Shown here piece after piece: positions 59,352-64,000 of a DNA stretch of 64,000 nucleotides. Below the pieces are notes generated by a model. It was not told the origin of the DNA, did no database searches, and saw only the letters and a list, made by a program, of their open reading frames with translations. A program made the translations under genes and the position numbers. Source of the DNA: Arcuatula senhousia (taxonomy: Eukaryota; Mollusca; Bivalvia; Mytilida; Mytilidae); contig OZ020305.1 in NCBI GenBank assembly GCA_963971305.1, positions 26,001-90,000 on the forward strand, in the 5' to 3' direction. Every line of letters starts with the position of its first letter. The first letter of the stretch is position 1.

Positions 59352-59422
59352 CCCTAACCCTAACCCTAACCCTAACCCTAACCCTAACCCTAACCCTAAC
59401 CCTAACCCTAACCCTAACCCTA
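59352..59422. repeat. Expanded CCCTAA tract in satellite B, joined to a truncated monomer
   Basis: About 12 units ending CCCTA, continuing as 'caaaaattaaaaagatatgc', normally preceded by 'tttcta'. The downstream ~565 bp matches 58786-59350, including the rare 'gacaatttt' and 'gagctgc' variants. The joint is therefore probably the edge of a local duplication with CTA microhomology. Confidence 0.9.
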
Positions 59423-60404
59423 CAAAAATTAAAAAGATATGCTTTTTGTAAATATAGAACTGATATTGACAATTTTCTGAAATCATGGTGTAGCATTTTT
59501 TTTTCAAATCGAATTTTTTTGTAAAATTAATATCATCAAATAAAATTTCAACATTAAATTTGGTCCCATAAAAAATCTGCAACTGAGCTGCAAGGTAGTA
59601 AAAATACCCAAACCCTAACACTAAGGTTAAGGTTAAGGTTAAAAAGTAACCTTACCCTTAACCTTAACATTTAACCGCGTGTAAAATTAAAGAAATATAT
59701 TTACCAGAGGTCTGTTCTCTTGAACGTCCTGGATACAAATGAACGATACTGTCTCAGCTCTGGCTTTTATACTTGTACCGGAAACTAAATGTACACAATC
59801 CAATCAGAATTAAGAAAATTTAAATTTGAAAATAAAGGACTAAGATTGATAAGAACGTAAAATAATAATGTTATTTTCTTTTCAAATCGACATTTTTTTG
59901 TAAAGTTTATATAATTAAATAAAATTTTAAACTTTACTTTGGTCCCATAAGAAATATGCAACTGAGTTGCAAGGTAGTAAAAATACCCTAACCCTAATAC
60001 CAAGGTTAATGTTAAGGTTAAAAAGTAACCTTAGCCTTAACCTTAACATTTAACCGCGTGTAAAATTAAAGAAGTATAATTACCAGAGGTCTGTTCTCTT
60101 CAACGTCCAGGATACAAATGAATGATACTGTCTCAGCTCTGGCTTTTATACTTGTACCGGAAACTATATGTACACAATCCAATCAGAATTAAGAAAATTT
60201 AAATGTGAAAATAAAGGACCAATATTGATAAGTTCATGGAATTATAAAGTTATTCTATATTAAAATCAACATTTTTGGTAAAGTTAATATAATTAAATGA
60301 AATTTTAAACTTTACTTTGGTCCCAAAAGAAATATGCAACTGAGTTGCAAGGTAGTAAAAATACCCTAACCCTAACCCTAACACTTAGGTTAAGGTTAAA
60401 AGTA

Positions 60405-62025
60405 ACAAATTCTAGAAAGTTGTCATCTTATTTAAGTCTGAATGAAACTCTAATGTCGGAATGACAGATTTCGTATAACCCGTAGCATTTGTGTATGGCA
60501 TTTACCAGGTATTTACTACTAGCATACGTGGATGCATTTGTAAGTCCTGCAGCCAACAGTTAGCGTTATACCAGGTGTTTACTAGAGTCTGTCATCAAAC
60601 ATTTAAAGAATCAATATAAGTTAAATAAGACAAACTTTCTGCAAAAATTAAAAAGATATGCTTTTTGTAAATATAGAACTGATATTGATAATTATCTGAA
60701 ATCATGGTGTAGCATTTTTTTTTTTCAAATCGAATTTTTTTGTAAAATTAATATCATCAAATAAAATTTCAACATTAAATATGGTCCCATAAAAAATCTG
60801 CAACTGAGTTGCAAGGTAGTAAAAATACCCAAACCCTAACACTAAGGTTAAGGTTAAGGTTAAAATGTAACCTTACCCTTAACCTTAACATTTAACCGCG
60901 TGTAAAATTAAAGAAACATTTTTACCAGAGGTCTGTTCTCTTCAACGTCCTGGACACAAATGAACGATATTGTCTCAGCACTGGCTTTTATACTTGTACC
61001 GGAAACTAAATGTACACAATTCAATCAGAATTAAGAAAATTTAAATTTGAAAATAATGGACTAAGATTGATAAGTACATGAAATTATAATGTTATTTTCT
61101 TTTCAAATCAACATTTTTTGTAAAGTTTATATAATTAAATAAAATTTTAAACATTACTTTGGTCCCATAAGAAATATGCAACTGAGTTGCAAGGTAGTAA
61201 AAATACCCTAACCCTAACACCTTAACCTTAACCTTAACATTTAACCGCGTGTAAAATAAAAGAAATATAATTACCAGAGGTCTGTTCTCTTCAATGTCCA
61301 GGATACAAATGAACGATACTGTCTCAGCTCTGGCTTTTATACTTGTACCGGAAACTATATGTACACAATCCAATCAGAATTAAGAAAATTTAAATTTGAA
61401 AATAAAGGACTAAGATTGATAAGTGCATGGAATTATAATGTTATTTTATTTTAAAATCGACATTTTTGGTAAAGTTAATATAATTAAATAAAAGTTTAAA
61501 CTTTATTGTGGTCCCATAAGAAATATGCAACTGAGTTGCAAGGTAGTAAAACTACCCTAACCCTAACACCTAGGTTAAGGTTAAAAGTAAGAAATTCTAG
61601 AAAGTTGTCATCTTATTTAACTCTGAATGAAACTCTAATGTCGGAATGACAGATTTCGTATAACCCGTAGCATTTGTGTATGGCATTTACCAGGTATTTA
61701 CTACTAGCATACGTGGATGCATTTGTAAGTCCTGCAGCCAACAGTTAGCGTTATACCAGGTGTTTACTAGAGTCTGTCATCAAACATTTAAAGAATCAAT
61801 ATAAGTTAAATAAGACAAACTTTCTGCAAAAATTAAAAAGATATGCTTTTTGTAAATATAGAACTGATATTGATAATTTTCTGAAATCATGGTGTAGCAT
61901 TTTTTTTAAATCGAATTTTTTTGTAAAATTAATATCATCAAATAAAATTTCAACATTAAATTTGGTCCCATAAAAAATCTGCAACTGAGTTGCAAGGTAG
62001 TAAAAATACCCAAACCCTAACACTA
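60405..62025 (+). repeat. Satellite B higher-order repeat, copy 3
   Basis: Same four-monomer order and diagnostic variants as the copies at 55720 and 57367. It is separated from copy 2 by ~1.4 kb of other monomers that include a local duplication (58786-59350 against 59423-59988). Confidence 0.75.
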
Positions 62026-62357
62026 AGGTTAAGGTTAAGGTTAAAAAGTAACCTTACCCTTAACCTTAACATTTAACCGCGTGTAAAATTAAAATAATAT
62101 ATTTACTAGAGGTCTGTTCTCCTGAACGTCCTGAATACAAATGAACGATACTGTCTCAGCTCTTGCTTTTATACTTGTACCGGAAACTAAATGTACACAA
62201 TCCAATCTGAATTAAGAAAATTTAAATTTGAAAATAAAGGACTAAGATTGATAAGTACATGGAATTATTATATTATTTTATTTCATAATCGACATTTTTT
62301 GTAAAGTTAATATAATTAAATACAATTTTAAACTTTACTTTGGTCCCATAAGAAATC

Positions 62358-62372
62358 TGCAACTGAGTTGCA
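62358..62372. other. Conserved 15-nt palindrome of satellite B (representative)
   Basis: TGCAACTGAGTTGCA: 7-bp arms around a central G, just before the telomeric motif. It is present in nearly every monomer. Broken exceptions include 'gagctgc' near 58950 and 59585 and 'gagatgc' near 63880. Confidence 0.75.
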
Positions 62373-62402
62373 AGGTAGTAAAAATGACCCTAACCCCAAC
62401 TC

Positions 62403-62447
62403 TAAGGTTAAGGTTAAGGTTAAAAAGTAACCTTAACCTTAACCTTA
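62403..62447. other. Telomere-like hairpin of satellite B (representative)
   Basis: Perfect 20-bp arms made of TTAAGG units (62403-62422) and CCTTAA units (62428-62447) around the 5-nt loop AAAAG. Similar, sometimes degenerate, hairpins occur in most 380-bp monomers. The CCTTAA unit is a permuted variant of telomeric CCCTAA. Confidence 0.85.
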
Positions 62448-64000
62448 ACATTTAACCGCGTGTAAAATTAAAGAAATATATTTACCAGAGGTCTGTTCTC
62501 TTCAACGTCTAGGATAATATGAACGATACTGTGTCAGCACTGGCTTTTATACTTGTACTGGGAACTAAATGTACACAATCCAATCTGAATTAAGAAAATT
62601 TAAATTTGAAAATAAAGGACTAAGATTGATAAGTACATGGAATTATTATATTATTTTATTTTAAAATTGACATTTTTTGTAAAGTTAATATAATTAAATA
62701 AAATTTTAAACTTTACTTTGGTCCCATAAGAAATCTGCAACTGAGTTGCATGGTACTAAAAATGACCCTAACCCTAACTCTAAGGTTAAGGTTAAGGTTA
62801 AAAAGTAACCTTAACCTTAACCTTAACATTTAACCGCGTGTAAAATTAAAGAAATATATTTACCAGAGGTCTGTTCTCTTCAACGTCTAGGATACAAATG
62901 AACGATACTGTCTCAGCACTGGCTTTTATACTTGTACTGGGAACTAAATGTACACAATCCAATCTGAATTAAGAAGATTTAAATTTGAAAATAAAGAACT
63001 AAGATTGATAAGTACATGGAATTATTATATTATTTTATTTTAAAATTGACATTTTTTGTAAAGTTAATATAATTAAATACAATTTTAAACTTTACTTTGG
63101 TCCCATAAGAAATCTGCAACTGAGTTGCAAGGTAGTAAAAATGACCCTAACCCTTACTCTAAGGTTAAGGTTAAGGTTAAAAAGTAACCTTAACCTTAAC
63201 CTTAACATTTAACCGCGTGTAAAATTAAAGAAATATATTTACCAGAGGTCTGTTCTCTTCAACGTCTAGGATAAAAATGAACGATACTGTCTCAGCACTG
63301 GCTTTTATACTTGTACTGGAAACTTAATGTACACAATCCAATCTGAATTAAGAAAATTTAAATTTGAAAATAAAGGACTAAGACTGATAAGTACATGGAA
63401 TTATAATGCTATTTTATTTTGAAATCGACATTTTTGTAAAGTTAATATAATTAAATACAATTTTAAACTTTACTTTGGTCCCATAAGAAATCTGCAACTG
63501 AGTTGCAAGGTAGTAAAAATACCCTAACCCTAACACTAAGGTTAAGGTTAAAATTAAAAAGTAACCTTAACCTTAACCTTAACATTTAACCGCGTGTAAA
63601 ATTAAAGAAATATATTTACCAGAGGTCTGTTCTCTTCAACGTCTAGGATACATATGAACGATACTGTGTCAGCACTGGCTTTTATACTTGTACTGGGAAC
63701 TAAATTTACACAATCCAATCTGAATTAAGAAAATTTAAATTTGAAAATAAAGGACTAAGATTGATAAGTACATGGAATTATTATATTATTTTATTTCATA
63801 ATCGACATTTTTTGTAAAGTTAATATAATTAAATACAATTTTAAACTTTACTTTGGTCCCATAAGAAATCTGCAACTGAGATGCAAGGTAGTAAAAATGA
63901 CCCTAACCCCAACTCTAAGGTTAAGGTTAAGGTTAAAAAGTAACCTTAACCTTAACCTTAACATTTAACCGCGTGTAAAATTAAAGAAATATATTTACCA

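Larger units (their letters stand above)
52079..64000 (+). repeat. Satellite B array: telomere-motif-bearing monomers
   Basis: About 30 monomers running off the window edge. The common order is 'gaaatatatttaccagagg', 'tgaacgatactgtctcagc', 'acttgtaccggaaacta', an AT-rich middle, 'ggtcccataagaaat', the palindrome TGCAACTGAGTTGCA, 'aggtagtaaaaatac', then CCCTAA units and a TTAAGG/CCTTAA hairpin. The main form is ~380 bp (62358, 62738, 63118 and so on). A second form of ~455-465 bp replaces the first half with 'aaattctagaaagttgtc...agcatacgtggatgc'. The first monomer (52.08-52.4 kb) is the most diverged, while the right end is the most uniform. Confidence 0.93.

Noticed and set aside
53461..62023. 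Repeated minus-strand frames of 70-130 codons in satellite B
   Set aside because: They follow the monomer period, end in telomeric dipeptide repeats or AT-rich DNA, and show no domain. They are satellite shadows.
1..64000. tRNA, rRNA or bacterial-style operon signals
   Set aside because: No cloverleaf with a recognisable TPsiC arm, no rRNA core sequence and no Shine-Dalgarno-spaced gene clusters were seen by eye.

Overview
The window is animal nuclear DNA. Evidence: vertebrate-type CCCTAA/TTAGGG telomeric repeats, two non-LTR (LINE) retrotransposons with poly-A or A-rich tails, long satellite arrays, and very little coding sequence. Several dispersed pieces look to me like repeats common in bivalve molluscs, mussels especially (the 'ggacgacggacggacgac...tagctcacatgagc' tail near 50.4 kb and the 'ggtccccgagggtaatcac' piece near 8.6 kb). 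I therefore favour a bivalve, without proof. The setting is subtelomeric or otherwise telomere-derived.

Layout. (1) 1-43.9 kb is an array of a ~1.19 kb satellite (satellite A). Each monomer has a CpG-rich block built from 92-bp subrepeats, an AT-rich middle, a polypurine tract and a 15-35 nt A run. Neighbouring monomers are often organised as ~2.38-2.40 kb dimers. The array is interrupted by three insertions: a 2.2 kb telomere-capped cassette (7.94-10.35 kb), a LINE with an intact endonuclease/reverse transcriptase ORF (13.72-18.38 kb), and a 5'-truncated LINE of a different clade (23.06-25.31 kb). (2) 43.87-46.91 kb is a second, ~99.5% identical copy of the 2.2 kb cassette, again ending in head-to-head telomeric motifs. 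It runs into ~680 bp of (CCCTAA)n. (3) 46.91-49.56 kb, minus strand, is a ~884-codon intronless reading frame with a strong Kozak start. I do not recognise it. Its 3' end is cut off by the telomeric tract. (4) 49.6-52.05 kb holds a dispersed repeat, an AT-rich stretch, a ~100-bp-arm inverted repeat and a degenerate CCTTTAA-type minisatellite. (5) 52.08-64.0 kb is a second satellite (satellite B). Its ~350-465 bp monomers each carry a telomeric CCCTAA tract, usually followed by a TTAAGG/CCTTAA hairpin. Some monomers are arranged in a four-monomer higher-order repeat.

Interpretation. No ordinary gene cluster or operon is present. The unifying theme is telomere-like DNA acting as a joint between unrelated sequences. 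The long tracts read CCCTAA on the plus strand, and at least four of them end abruptly in a truncated sequence on their right: the unknown gene, satellite A, and satellite B twice. This fits repeated chromosome-end healing, end fusion or microhomology-mediated recombination. It could partly reflect assembly collapse or misjoining of repeats, so long reads spanning the junctions are needed. The only coding sequences I support are the LINE ORFs and the truncated unknown gene; short ORFs inside the satellites are treated as chance.
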